From assembly GCF_019218635.1 (NCBI RefSeq), contig NZ_JAHUZB010000003.1, forward strand, positions 606,362 to 670,361: 64,000 nucleotides of DNA. The letters run 5' to 3'. The position numbers were made by a program, and so were the translations under genes. This DNA comes from Enterococcus alishanensis (GTDB lineage: Bacteria; Bacillota; Bacilli; Lactobacillales; Enterococcaceae). Below are positions 49,868 to 58,356 of the stretch, piece after piece (position 1 is the stretch's first letter; every line of letters begins with the position of its first letter). Below the pieces are notes generated by a model. That model was not told where the DNA came from. It did not search any database and saw nothing but the letters and a program-made list of their open reading frames with translations.

Positions 49868-50621
49868 TTATGCGATTACTGTGATAACTTCTTTATCGAC
49901 TAAATCCTTCAAGTTACTTTCCAAATATTTTTTAACAGAATCCTTGGCAGTAGGCAGTACTCTTCCATAAGCCACCATCAGCCTCAAACAAAGCACAATC
50001 TCCACGGTCGTTAATTCTAAAAATAAAACTGCTTTCTGGTTGATCCACTTCTAAAAATGTTCTGTATGGTTTTAATACAGCTGGACTCGGAACCACACCA
50101 TCACCCACCGTACTAGTTCCTGTTTTGACGGTCGCCATCTGAGAAATTCCATCATCTCTTAAATCTGAACTACCTTCTAATCTGATAGCACTTGCAAATG
50201 CTAAAATAGCCTCTGCATCATCTGTTCGGTCAAAAAGAGCCATCATATTAATTTTGAAACGTTCTTGATCAAGGAAATTCTTATATGGAAATACATCAAG
50301 TTCAGCAGTTGCTGCAATTAGACTTTCACGTCTTCTCTCTTCATCTAATTTTCCTAATACAGAAACCTTTGTTGGTGATTCCACATGAATGATTAATGAA
50401 GCGGGCTTGTCTGCATCTTGGTCAAACATTGATTGTAAGTACTGAATCAACCCTGTTAGTGAATTTACTTCTAATGTCCCTGCATACTTCTTCGGAAATA
50501 ACTCCCTTAAACTGGCTTTACTTGTGTCATAAAAAGTTTTTCCTTCTTCTTTAAAAATGACTTCTTGCTTTTCTCGCAGTTCAACGGCATAAGCTAAAGC
50601 TTCACTAATATTTTCTGACAT
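49868..50621 (-). pseudogene. DUF2303-like gene frameshifted by a 7-bp tandem duplication near its end
   Basis: The open frame from ATG 50621 (AGGAGG upstream) codes 229 residues resembling DUF2303/YfdQ phage proteins and ends at 49932 with TAYCQGFC. GGCAGTA is directly repeated at 49946-49952 and 49953-49959. Removing one copy restores WKSTAKDSVKKYLESNLKDL and a normal end (EVITVIA) at 49868. About 25 terminal residues are therefore replaced. Function of the family is unknown, linked to phage replication regions. Confidence 0.7.
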
Positions 50622-50632
50622 ACTTTTTCCTC

Positions 50633-51055
50633 CTAGTTATTTCTTCTTTTTTTAAAATCTATTACTTCATTTTTTTCTTGCTCTTCTATTTCTTCTACTG
50701 GTTCGCCAACATCTGTTTTAACTTTTAAATCATCTGGGTCCATAAATAACTGACCTCTTACACCAGAAACAAGCTCACTAGCTTCAATGAATCCAGAACT
50801 ACTATTTCTCCCGAAAAGTATTTTGGTTGAAGTTTCGTCACGGGGAACAAGTTTACTTTTACTGCTGATATTTAGAACAACTAACTCACGCTCTTTGTCT
50901 GGTATGACATCAACAGTTAATGTTACTGTCCTTTTCTTTGTTGCTTCAGTATTTTTATCCAAAATATTTTCAAATACTTTTTCCATTTCGTATTCAAATT
51001 TTTCTTGTGCTGCACCTTCATTAATTTCAGATAGATTTAAACTAATGTTTTTCAT
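50633..51055 (-). CDS. Early phage protein of unknown function
   Basis: 140 residues from ATG 51055 (GGGAGG upstream), MKNISLNLSEINEGAAQEKF at the start; acidic C-terminus rich in E followed by KKRRNN. Typical companion of the DUF2303-like gene that follows. Confidence 0.65.
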   Translation of the reverse strand: MKNISLNLSEINEGAAQEKFEYEMEKVFENILDKNTEATKKRTVTLTVDVIPDKERELVVLNISSKSKLVPRDETSTKILFGRNSSSGFIEASELVSGVRGQLFMDPDDLKVKTDVGEPVEEIEEQEKNEVIDFKKRRNN

Positions 51056-51073
51056 CATTCCACCTCCCTTCAT

Positions 51074-51316
51074 TTATGCTTTGATGATTAATACCAGATA
51101 AAAATTTTCTCTGATTGATTTTTTTAAATCCTCCAACTGCTTATCTGAAGAAATAAAGTAGAATTTGACTACTTGATTTTCATCATTTGAAAATGAATAG
51201 TTCTCAATCTCTGCATTTGTATCAAAATTGTTCCAGAGAATGTTTTTAATCTTAGAAATTACTGATTTTGCATAATTTTTTTCTACATTTATTTCAATTT
51301 CCTGTTTCTTAAACAT
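51074..51316 (-). CDS. Small early phage protein
   Basis: 80 residues, MFKKQEIEINVEKNYAKSVI at the start, alpha/beta, soluble. AAAGGGGAA before the ATG. Function unknown. Confidence 0.6.
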   Translation of the reverse strand: MFKKQEIEINVEKNYAKSVISKIKNILWNNFDTNAEIENYSFSNDENQVVKFYFISSDKQLEDLKKSIRENFYLVLIIKA

Positions 51317-51331
51317 TTAATCTTCCCCTTT

Positions 51332-51529
51332 TTATGTACACGTATTTTGTTCATGGAAGAATTTACGCTTAGCTTCATAAGATATTTCTACGTAAATTAA
51401 TTGATGGCCAAATGCCAAAATAGAAGTAACTATTTTTAGCCAAGTAGGAACGCTGCCGGTCAATAACGCTCCGATAACCAACATGAACAATAAAAGACCA
51501 ATTCTTCTAAACATAAATATTCTTTTCAC
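51332..51529 (-). CDS. Small membrane protein
   Basis: 65 residues from GTG 51529 (AAGGAGG 8 nt upstream); two hydrophobic segments (9-28, 31-48). Leftward early gene of unknown function. Confidence 0.55.
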   Translation of the reverse strand: MKRIFMFRRIGLLLFMLVIGALLTGSVPTWLKIVTSILAFGHQLIYVEISYEAKRKFFHEQNTCT

Positions 51530-51583
51530 GGATTTATCCTCCTTGTTATTGGTATACTCTCTCTAGATAGTGAGGTGAAAAAT

Positions 51584-51940
51584 ATGCTCTCCTTAGATTC
51601 ATTAACAAATGATGCTAAATATCTTGTTTCTTCAATGTACAAAGAATATGTTTCGCGAAGGAAAGATAAGATTCCAAAAAAACAAGCTATATCATTTAAT
51701 AGTGTAAAAGTTATACACGAAACCCTAATGAAAGAGTGGACACTTGAAGATACATTATTCACCTGTAGGGAACTGAGAAAGAAAGATTTCATAACAGGCT
51801 TAGACTACAGTGAAAATTCGATGATTATGATTTCGCTTTCTACAGATGCTATTGCCTTGATGGAATCAAAATTTAAAGATGATGCTGGCAAGGCTCTGGA
51901 TTTTGCTATTAAAATTAAATCGCTAATTCCGTTTATCTAA
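51584..51940 (+). CDS. Phage protein, possible winged helix (YjcQ-like)
   Basis: 118 residues from ATG 51584 (GAGGTG 7 nt upstream), MLSLDSLTNDAKYLVSSMYK at the start. Helical first half and a GLDYSENSMIMISLSTDAIA hairpin suggest a winged-helix fold like YjcQ, not certain. Against the direction of the early operon. Its end overlaps the next leftward gene. Confidence 0.55.
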   Translation: MLSLDSLTNDAKYLVSSMYKEYVSRRKDKIPKKQAISFNSVKVIHETLMKEWTLEDTLFTCRELRKKDFITGLDYSENSMIMISLSTDAIALMESKFKDDAGKALDFAIKIKSLIPFI

Positions 51941-52120
51941 ATCAAAGGGATCTTCTTTCATCTTTTCGATTGATTCTTGTAAACCATCAACATTAGAAAT
52001 GAGAGTTTGTTTCAATTCTTTATTAGCCTTAGTTTCTTCTGCCAAAGTACTAAGGCTATTTGCTATACTTTCTAGTAAATCAATTGCTCGGTGTATTAAG
52101 TCTGCTGATATTTGATTCAT
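51923..52120 (-). CDS. Small coiled-coil phage protein
   Basis: 65 residues, MNQISADLIHRAIDLLESIA at the start, almost wholly helical. AAGGAGG before the ATG. Function unknown. Confidence 0.6.
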   Translation of the reverse strand: MNQISADLIHRAIDLLESIANSLSTLAEETKANKELKQTLISNVDGLQESIEKMKEDPFDLDKRN

Positions 52121-52214
52121 GAAAATCCTCCTTATGATCCCAATCAGTCTTCAATAGTCATATAATTTCTGTTTCACCTCGTGATATACTGACTTGGAAA
52201 GCGAGGTGGAAAAT

Positions 52215-52382
52215 ATGGATATTGAAAAGTTAGTCAAAAAAGAAACAAATAAACTATAAAAAACTAAAGGTATTGAAATATCTTGTCCAAATTGCTCTGA
52301 AAAAATTACCCTGACTACTTCAACTAATAATTGTCCGAAATGTGGTCAACCACTGGATTCCAAGAATCTACACCTAAAGTAA
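52215..52382 (+). pseudogene. Zinc-ribbon mini-gene interrupted by one TAA
   Basis: ATG 52215 (GAGGTGG upstream) opens MDIEKLVKKETNKL, then TAA at 52257-52259, then the same frame continues KTKGIEISCPNCSEKITLTT and TSTNNCPKCGQPLD to 52382. CPNC/CPKCG is a complete zinc ribbon. A single nonsense change is the simplest explanation; the 3' part overlaps the leftward gene at 52324. Confidence 0.65.
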
Positions 52383-52515
52383 TCTCAAATTCTGTAGAAG
52401 CTAATTCGTCTGCCAACGATTTGGCTTCTTTTAATAATTCTATATATCTCTCGACCTTCTTAGTTATTTCGTCTATACCTTGTACCTCAGCAGTAATAGA
52501 AACTGGTTTTTCCAT
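52324..52515 (-). CDS. Small acidic phage protein
   Basis: 63 residues from ATG 52515 (GAGGAGGG upstream), MEKPVSITAEVQGIDEITKK at the start; beta strand, helix, beta strand. Function unknown. Confidence 0.6.
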   Translation of the reverse strand: MEKPVSITAEVQGIDEITKKVERYIELLKEAKSLADELASTEFEITLGVDSWNPVVDHISDNY

Positions 52516-52559
52516 TTTGTCCCTCCTCAATTGAATTGATATGCCTGCCTATGCAAATT

Positions 52560-52835
52560 TTATTGTTCAAAATTCTTGATAAATTCTTCTATATTTTTCT
52601 TAGAAATAAACTTAGTGCCATCAATAACCGATAATTTCAAACCACATTTGTCAGTAAATATTTTTAGCTTTTTGTAATCAATACCCAAATAATCTGCAGC
52701 TTCTCCAAGCCTTAAAAATTCTCTGCCAATATATTTAGCGGATTTATTTTGGTCTACGGCTGAATTGATTGCTGAATTGATTTTCATCTGAATTAGTTCT
52801 TCTTGTTCCTTTGATAATACAAATTCAACATTCAT
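52560..52835 (-). CDS. Excisionase-like MerR-type helix-turn-helix protein
   Basis: 91 residues from ATG 52835 (GAGGTG 7 nt upstream). N-terminal helix (SKEQEELIQMKINSAINSAV), then LGEAADYLGIDYKKLKIFTD and IDGTKFISKKNIEEFIKNF, the helix-turn-helix-17/excisionase pattern. It could direct excision or act as an early regulator. Confidence 0.65.
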   Translation of the reverse strand: MNVEFVLSKEQEELIQMKINSAINSAVDQNKSAKYIGREFLRLGEAADYLGIDYKKLKIFTDKCGLKLSVIDGTKFISKKNIEEFIKNFEQ

Positions 52836-52887
52836 TGTTATCACCTCTTCAAAATTTTTATCAAGCCAAGTTCTATAGGTCATCTCC

Positions 52888-53070
52888 CTATCGAATTTTG
52901 TATTTAGAAACAATATTCGTAATCTGTTTCCAATGGTCATCTGGATTATTCAAAATTTTTCTTAAATACTGCTCAGTAATGTTCATCGCAGTTGCAACAT
53001 CTGGAATGCTCCAACCATTGTCTTTAAAATGATTCAATATTTTTTGTCTGGTTTCTTTTGCATCAGCCAT
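52888..53070 (-). CDS. Cro-like regulator
   Basis: 60 residues from ATG 53070 (GGAGG 7 nt upstream), MADAKETRQKILNHFKDNGW at the start, helix-turn-helix SIPDVATAMNITEQYLRKIL. First gene of the leftward early operon, facing the CI-like repressor, the place of Cro. Confidence 0.75.
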   Translation of the reverse strand: MADAKETRQKILNHFKDNGWSIPDVATAMNITEQYLRKILNNPDDHWKQITNIVSKYKIR

Positions 53071-53128
53071 CTTTTTACCTCCTCCCATTATTTTGGAAAC
53101 AAATTTAACAACTCTTTGGTATACTAAG

Positions 53129-53326
53129 TTGACTTCTTTTAACATGAATGTTAAAATGTGGACATAGTTAAATAAGACAAAAAACATTGATTTAAAGGCT
53201 TTCTTGGCGGTTGGCAATTAATTATCAATAGTGTTTTTTTGTTGTCCTTTTAGCTGTTAAACTTGTTTACAAGAATTATATTAACATATATGTTTATTGT
53301 GGTCAACTGATATTAACACATATGTT
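53129..53326. promoter_or_regulatory. Lysis-lysogeny switch with three operator palindromes
   Basis: AACATGAATGTT (53141-53152), AACATATATGTT (53283-53294) and AACACATATGTT (53315-53326) share the half-site AACAT. The first lies in the spacer of a plus-strand promoter (TTGACT 53129, TAAAAT 53152-53157). The second lies in the spacer of a minus-strand promoter (TTGACC 53302-53297, TAATAT). This is the expected layout for CI and Cro competing for divergent promoters. Confidence 0.7.
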
Positions 53327-53360
53327 TATTTTTCTTGTGATATCAAAGGAGAATACGGAC

Positions 53361-53735
53361 ATGACAGTATTTGAGAGAATCAAATATTTAGCTCAAAAGC
53401 AAGGTAAATCACTAAACCAAGTCGAAGAAGAGTTGGGCTTATCTAAAAACGTCTTGTATCGAATGAAGAATTCTGACAATCCTACAAAAGAAAGATTGTT
53501 AGTATTAGCCAACTATTTCGATGTTTCTGTTGACTATCTTTTGGGTAGAACTGATGATCCTACTGGTACTGTAAAAGATACTGGACCTGGTTCAGATTTA
53601 GTTGGGTATTTCAGAATTAATACTGCTAATATGCCCCCTGAAGATGCTGAAGGTATTGAAGAAGAACTCAAAGAGTACATGGCTTATTTGGTTTCGAAGG
53701 TTGAGGGAAAAAATAAAAAAAAGAGTAAAGATTAA
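53361..53735 (+). CDS. CI-like phage repressor (XRE family)
   Basis: 124 residues from ATG 53361 (AAAGGAG upstream). Helix-turn-helix at 1-65 (GKSLNQVEEELGLSKNVLYR) and VDYLLGRTDDP, then a short C-terminal region without a peptidase fold. Repressors of this type are inactivated through the adjacent ImmA-type protease rather than by RecA self-cleavage. Confidence 0.85.
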   Translation: MTVFERIKYLAQKQGKSLNQVEEELGLSKNVLYRMKNSDNPTKERLLVLANYFDVSVDYLLGRTDDPTGTVKDTGPGSDLVGYFRINTANMPPEDAEGIEEELKEYMAYLVSKVEGKNKKKSKD

Positions 53736-53755
53736 AAAATAAGGTGGCGCTTTTA

Positions 53756-54382
53756 GTGGATTTTTATGACGAAGATATTTATTGGGAAGCTTCTACTTTG
53801 GCCCATAAAATAGTTAATCAAGTTAATATCTATAATAATGGTGATTTAAAAAATTTGAATGTTTTTCACATCAAATCATACGTTGAGGAAACTCAAAATG
53901 CCATTTACACGACTTATCGATTTAAAAAACTCTTAAGTGGAATGATGGCTGGTTCTGTTCAAAAAATTCAGGGTATGTTCGTAATTTCTGTAAATGATAG
54001 TTCAATGATAGAAAGAAGATTTTTTTCCGAAATGCATGAAACTATACATTTGTTTTCAGATTCATTTGATGAGAACGATGGTAGAGCTTTTTCGGAATTA
54101 ATAAAAGAAAAAGATTATTTACCAGAAGACTATCGTAGAGAACAGATTGCTAATTTTGGTGCTGGAATTCTGATGGCTAATGATGAAGCATTAGTTCATT
54201 GTATTCATAAATTTAAAAAATTTCATCACTGCGCTAATTTTTTCTTTATGAGCAAAAAAGCTTTCGAAGTAAGATTGAGAACTTTTTTAGTGTTCAATAA
54301 AAACCTAACACCTCAATATGCTTATAAAGTCGTTAATAATTATAAAAGCGGAAATTATTATGACTTAAGAAAGCTATTATAA
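53756..54382 (+). CDS. ImmA/IrrE-type metallopeptidase
   Basis: 208 residues from GTG 53756, set by AAGGTGG. Zinc motif HETIH (HExxH) in FFSEMHETIHLFSD near residue 95, plus EQIANFGAGILM supplying the third ligand region. In ICEBs1 and related phages ImmA cuts the neighbouring repressor on induction. Follows the repressor by about 20 nt. Confidence 0.87.
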   Translation: MDFYDEDIYWEASTLAHKIVNQVNIYNNGDLKNLNVFHIKSYVEETQNAIYTTYRFKKLLSGMMAGSVQKIQGMFVISVNDSSMIERRFFSEMHETIHLFSDSFDENDGRAFSELIKEKDYLPEDYRREQIANFGAGILMANDEALVHCIHKFKKFHHCANFFFMSKKAFEVRLRTFLVFNKNLTPQYAYKVVNNYKSGNYYDLRKLL

Positions 54383-54411
54383 AAAAAGCCCACGCTGCAA
54401 CGTGGACTTAA
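54383..54411 (+). terminator. Terminator after the immA-like gene
   Basis: CCACG-ctgcaa-CGTGG hairpin in AAAAAAAGCCCACG...ACTTAAAT. The same sequence recurs at about 60297-60326 behind the decayed immA remnant of element 2. Confidence 0.6.
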
Positions 54412-54467
54412 ATGCTCCATTTCTGAAACTATTCATTCATTGATTATAACAGAAATGAGGATGAAGA

Positions 54468-54878
54468 ATGAAAAAATTGGGATCTAAAGTTTTGCTTTTT
54501 GCACTTTTTTTATTATTACTATCTGCTTGTAGTAGTAATAAAGTTTCAAAAAATGATTTATCAAAGATTTCTCTAGATATGAGTCAACAAAAAGTCGAGA
54601 GTATTTTAGGTACCCCTTCGATTAAAACAACGGATAGAGATGAACTGACCAGCAAATACGATAGTATTGTTATGATTTATGCTAGTAGAATAGAGTTTGA
54701 TAAGAAAGAAGCAAATAAAAATAGAGGGTACGATGAATACAGTGGAGTTTTCAATGCTCTTAAAGAAAAAAAGAATGTAGAGTTGTATGTTTATACCATT
54801 AATAAAAACGAGGCATTGTACATCTACTTTATTGATGGCAAAACGGATTTCTTTTTCTATTTAGATTCTAGAAATTAA
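54468..54878 (+). CDS. Lipoprotein, candidate superinfection-exclusion factor
   Basis: 136 residues. Signal peptide with lipobox LSAC (C21); mature part starts SSNKVSKNDLSKISLDMSQQ and has KVESILGTPS, a BamE/SmpA-like helix-loop. It lies between repressor module and integrase, exactly where Ltp-type lipoproteins that block DNA entry are found in streptococcal and lactococcal prophages. Function is inferred from position. Confidence 0.75.
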   Translation: MKKLGSKVLLFALFLLLLSACSSNKVSKNDLSKISLDMSQQKVESILGTPSIKTTDRDELTSKYDSIVMIYASRIEFDKKEANKNRGYDEYSGVFNALKEKKNVELYVYTINKNEALYIYFIDGKTDFFFYLDSRN

Positions 54879-55006
54879 AAGCCCACCATGCAACCTGTAA
54901 ACAATAAAAAACACATCCCCCGCCGGCAAGCAAGTGGATGTGATCTGAAAAAAGCATACGCTTATTAAGCTATGCTCATTTTATCAAAGAAAGTGAGTTG
55001 ATTCAA

Positions 55007-56155
55007 TTGGCACTTTTCAAACAGTATGTAAAAAAGAATGGTGAAAAGGCTTGGATGTTCCAATCTTATCTTGGTATTGATGAAAGTACTGGAAAAAAAA
55101 TTAAAACTACTCGCAGAGGGTTCCAGACAAAAAAAGATGCACAGTTAGAACTAAACAAATTAAAAATAGCTTTTGAATCGAACGATACTGCAACTAGAAA
55201 AGAATTAACCTATCGTGAAATATATGATTTATGGCTACCTAACTATGAACGAACAGTAAAAGAAAGCACCTTTGCTAAAACTGAAAACTATTTTGATAGA
55301 ATTATACTACCTTCTTTTGGTAACTATAAGATCAATAAAATTAACGCAGCCGTTGCCCAAAAATTTGCGAATGAAATGGCAGACAAATATGTAGTCTATC
55401 GACAACTTGTAAGTAACACATCCAGAATCTTTGAATATGCTATTAAACTAAATTATGCTGATGACAATCCTTTTAAACGAATAACAATTCCTAAGAGAAA
55501 AACAAGTTTAGATGACGAAAAAAAATTAAATTTTTACACAAAGGACGAACTTGAACAATTTCTGAAAATCGCTGAATCTGAAGAATCTTACAAAAGTTAT
55601 ACTTTCTTTCGACTACTCGCCTTTTCCGGTATGCGTAAAGGAGAAATGTTAGCATTAACTTGGAATGATATAGACTTTAACAATAAAATTATAAAAATAA
55701 ATAAGACACAAACAATGGGAAAAGATCGCCGACTTTATATAGACCATCCAAAAACAAAAAATTCCAAGCGAGAAATCCCAATAGATGACAAAACATTAGC
55801 AATTTTAAAAAAATGGAGAACTGAACAGAAAAAAATATACTTAGAATTTGGTATAAAGACTAACAAAAAAAATCAACTTGTATTTTCAAATCATCTTAAC
55901 GAAATGCTTCAACCCTCTCAACCTAGAAAATGGTTAAACTCTATAATTAAAAGACATAATTTGAAACCAATAACGGTCCATGGGTTTAGGCACACTAATG
56001 CTACTTTACTAATTGAATCAGGAGCATCTGTTAAAGATGTTCAAGTTAGATTAGGTCATGCTACGGTACAAGTTACGATGGATTTATACCTTCACATAAC
56101 ACAAGAACGAAACAAAGAGACCATGGAAAATTTAGTAAAATATATAAATTTTTAG
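55007..56155 (+). CDS. int: Integrase of prophage 1 (tyrosine recombinase)
   Basis: 382 residues from TTG 55007, chosen by alignment with the element 2 integrase start (MALFKQYVKKNGEKAW / MTQFQQYTKKNGEKAW). Arm-binding domain about 1-45 (GKKIKTTRRGFQTKKDAQLE), core-binding 60-160, catalytic domain with GMRKGEML (R), HPKTKNSKREIP (K), HGFRHT (H..R), LGHA (H) and DLYLHIT (Y). The right att core follows 144 bp downstream. Tn916/phage Int-type family. Confidence 0.95.
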   Translation: MALFKQYVKKNGEKAWMFQSYLGIDESTGKKIKTTRRGFQTKKDAQLELNKLKIAFESNDTATRKELTYREIYDLWLPNYERTVKESTFAKTENYFDRIILPSFGNYKINKINAAVAQKFANEMADKYVVYRQLVSNTSRIFEYAIKLNYADDNPFKRITIPKRKTSLDDEKKLNFYTKDELEQFLKIAESEESYKSYTFFRLLAFSGMRKGEMLALTWNDIDFNNKIIKINKTQTMGKDRRLYIDHPKTKNSKREIPIDDKTLAILKKWRTEQKKIYLEFGIKTNKKNQLVFSNHLNEMLQPSQPRKWLNSIIKRHNLKPITVHGFRHTNATLLIESGASVKDVQVRLGHATVQVTMDLYLHITQERNKETMENLVKYINF

Positions 56156-56173
56156 AAGTAATCATTGTTTTTT

Positions 56174-56192
56174 TGAATGCCATTTGAATGCC
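56174..56192. promoter_or_regulatory. Right arm-type integrase sites, prophage 1
   Basis: TGAATGCC at 56174-56181 and 56185-56192, matching the pair at 14481-14500 beside the left att. Confidence 0.7.
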
Positions 56193-56298
56193 ATTTAGAT
56201 ATTATGAATGACTATCCATCCCCAACGTTTTACTTAGAAATACCGCTATATCAGCTTTTTAACCATGAATACAAACTAATAAATAACGTTCTTTTAAA

Positions 56299-56364
56299 CC
56301 TACACATTCCCGCCAAATAGAATATGATGTCCGCTAAGCATTGATGTAGAGCCTTTTCTACTGA
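56299..56364 (+). repeat. att core copy 2 (junction of prophage 1 and element 2)
   Basis: 66 bp identical to the cores at 14393 and 63930. The nine bases before it (TTTTAAACC) are also found before copy 3, so both elements have related right ends. Confidence 0.95.
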
Positions 56365-56380
56365 CGCTTGGCGGATTTTT

Positions 56381-56402
56381 TTTGATACCCTTTTGACTAC
56401 GG
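56381..56402. promoter_or_regulatory. Left arm-type sites of element 2
   Basis: TTTGATACCC followed by TTTTGACTACGG, matching TTGACTACGG (63804-63813) and TTTGACCACGG (63815-63825) at the right end. Different from the TGAATGCC sites of prophage 1. Confidence 0.6.
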
Positions 56403-56436
56403 TTTGTAAAAAGTTACTCACTATTAATGGCGTAGT

Positions 56437-56550
56437 ACAGCTCGTGGCTTCATTCGAAATAAAGCCACTCTTGAAGACCTCGAAGAACTCAAATCTCTAG
56501 TCATTGAACGTGAGCGTATTTTAATGGATGAAAAAAGACCACTAGATTAG
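56437..56550 (+). pseudogene. Remnant of the 16228 gene family
   Basis: The frame codes FIRNKATLEDLEELKSLVIE and RERILMDEKRPLD, nearly the same as the second half of the 16228 protein; the N-terminal half is gone. The shared GACCAC terminator follows. Confidence 0.75.
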
Positions 56551-56567
56551 TAGTGGTCTTGCATTTA

Positions 56568-56993
56568 CTATCTAACTATTAAAAGATTACAGTGTGCATG
56601 ATTAAGAACATAAGAAGTTACTGAGCCAACTAGGATTCTCTCAAAGCTATTTTTTCCAGTCGCGCCAATAACTATGAGATCAATATTTTTGTCTTTTGCG
56701 TATTTTGTAATGGTATGTTTAGGGTATCCTGTCATAGAAACAAAATTTGACTCCTTATATCTTTTAATTACCTTTTCAACATTACTTTTAATCAATTTTT
56801 CTTCTTCATTTAAATCTTCAAAAACCAAATCAGCTCCATATGGGTTTTGAATAGTTTGATTAACATCTCTAACATAAATAACGGTCAATTTCGCTGAATT
56901 TCTTTCAGCAATTCTTAGTCCTTCTTCTAATGCATCCTCAGATTCTTTTGATCCATCAACTGGTACTAAAATATTTTTATATTGTTTAATCAT
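56568..56993 (-). CDS. Universal stress protein, UspA family (1)
   Basis: 141 residues. N-terminal ILVPVDGSKESEDALEEGLR and C-terminal IGATGKNSFERILVGSVTSY, the G-2x-G-9x-G-S/T ATP-binding motif of ATP-binding USPs. AGAGGTG before the ATG. Two USP genes in tandem suggest a stress-related lysogenic trait. Confidence 0.9.
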   Translation of the reverse strand: MIKQYKNILVPVDGSKESEDALEEGLRIAERNSAKLTVIYVRDVNQTIQNPYGADLVFEDLNEEEKLIKSNVEKVIKRYKESNFVSMTGYPKHTITKYAKDKNIDLIVIGATGKNSFERILVGSVTSYVLNHAHCNLLIVR

Positions 56994-57070
56994 TTAATTC
57001 ACCTCTTAAATAATATTTTTTATCTCGCTAAGATAACAGATAAAAAAACTGATTGATTATTATTGAGTCA

Positions 57071-57541
57071 CTATTTGATTACTAGTAAATCAGCTTTGGT
57101 CTTGTTTACCACATGTTTTATTAATGAATCAAAACTCCTGCGACTATACATTGCTTCATCTTGCCCTAGAATTATTAAATCTATATTATTTTCTTCAGAA
57201 TATGTTACAACATCACTTTTGATAGAAGAAGTTACATACGATATTATCAGATTTGTTGAAACTACTCTTTTAAGTTCAGAAACAAAATTATCTGTTCTTT
57301 CAGCATCTTTATTCTCAATATCCTTGATTGTATTTTCTTCTCGAGCTACTTCTTCTCCTCCAATATCTCCCGCCAAAACGTAAGTCTGTTCCTCTTCTAA
57401 TTCGTAAATTTCTTTTTGATTTGTATTAAAAATTAAAACGTGCAGTTCGGAGGAATCTTTTTTTGCTAAACGTTCTCCTTCTTTTAAGGCCTTTTGAGGT
57501 GATCCAGTGTTTTCCATTAAAACCAAAATCTTCTTTTTCAT
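57071..57541 (-). CDS. Universal stress protein-like (2)
   Basis: 156 residues, MKKKILVLMENTGSPQKALK at the start. Same fold as the neighbour, but the ATP motif is degenerate (LGQDEAMYSRRSFDSLIKHV instead of GxxGxx...GS) and a charged insertion lies near 48-70. Probably a non-ATP-binding partner. AAGAGGTAA before the ATG. Confidence 0.8.
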   Translation of the reverse strand: MKKKILVLMENTGSPQKALKEGERLAKKDSSELHVLIFNTNQKEIYELEEEQTYVLAGDIGGEEVAREENTIKDIENKDAERTDNFVSELKRVVSTNLIISYVTSSIKSDVVTYSEENNIDLIILGQDEAMYSRRSFDSLIKHVVNKTKADLLVIK

Positions 57542-57900
57542 AAAAATTACCTCTTTTCAATGTTTAGTTTAGTGCAAAATCACAGTATTGTAAATTATTT
57601 CACTTTAATTATGTAACTGTAAGACATGAACATAAAATCGAACGAACACGAGTCGTCTGCTCAGCTAAAAGTCGGTATAGAATTCGATTTTAAAATATCA
57701 CAATAAACTTCAAACATAATAGCTATACTTTTTTAAAACCTTTAGAAAAGAGAATCTATTTAACTCAACGGAGCAAATTACTTGGCTTTATTCCGAATAA
57801 AACGAATATTGAAGACCTCTAAGAACTCAAATTTTTAAATCGTTGAATATGCGCGTGTAATAATGGATGAAAAAAGACCACTTCATTAGTGGTCTTTTAA
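57542..57900. pseudogene. Gap with remnants of tRNA and of the 16228 family
   Basis: Near 57640-57670, GAGTCGTCTGCTCAGCTAAA recalls the middle of the phage tRNA. 57785-57897 is another 16228-family tail (CGAATATTGAAGACCTC..., then ATGGATGAAAAAAGACCACTTCATTAG) with internal stops. Confidence 0.5.
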
Positions 57901-58248
57901 TTAATATCCTGGGTAATTATTTACAAATGTTGCTAAAGCTGCTGCGATAAATAAAAAGTATAGTACTATAAAAATAATTGCAACAATAAATTGTACCAAG
58001 CCTGCTCGGCTCCATGTTTTTTGAACTGCTAAAAATGTTTCCACATCTTTATAATCACCTTTTTGCCAAGCCCACTCATTGCCTTTAAATCCACAAATAA
58101 AGATCCATACAAGGTTAAATAGTGGGATTAGGCATAATAATGGCAAATAAGTTTTGTTACCAATCCCCCACATAATATTGTACATGAATGCTCCCCAGTT
58201 CCATCCCTTTACTTCTTGTGGTACTACTTTGTTTGACAATTCGTCCAT
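57901..58248 (-). CDS. Small membrane protein (copy 2)
   Basis: 115 residues, near-identical to the protein at 18580-18927; only a handful of conservative differences (D-to-K, I-to-V, V-to-L, T-to-A). AGAGGAG before ATG 58248. The upstream 60 bp and the downstream terminator are also conserved, so the whole cassette was copied between the elements. Confidence 0.8.
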   Translation of the reverse strand: MDELSNKVVPQEVKGWNWGAFMYNIMWGIGNKTYLPLLCLIPLFNLVWIFICGFKGNEWAWQKGDYKDVETFLAVQKTWSRAGLVQFIVAIIFIVLYFLFIAAALATFVNNYPGY

Positions 58249-58356
58249 TGAAAACTCCTCTTATATTTAATTAGAACTTTCTAATCATACCAAAATGAGG
58301 AATAAATGTGAAAAAAAAGACCTTAGTATTAACTAAAGTCTTACGATTATATCCAG

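Larger units (their letters stand above)
14393..56364. mobile_element. Prophage 1: complete-looking temperate siphophage integrated in selC
   Basis: About 42 kb bounded by identical 66-bp att cores. The tyrosine integrase is next to the right att. From right to left: integrase, lysogeny module, early/replication genes, RNA array, late regulator, HNH, terminase, portal, protease, capsid, connector, tail, baseplate, holins, amidase, then cargo genes next to the left att. HK97-type head and long-tail genes mark it as siphovirus. I see no break in any essential structural gene; a DUF2303-like early gene and one zinc-ribbon gene are disrupted. Confidence 0.93.

Noticed and set aside
52560..52940. 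Longer 126-residue form of the excisionase-like protein
   Set aside because: The upstream part overlaps the Cro-like gene; GAGGTG fixes the start at 52835.
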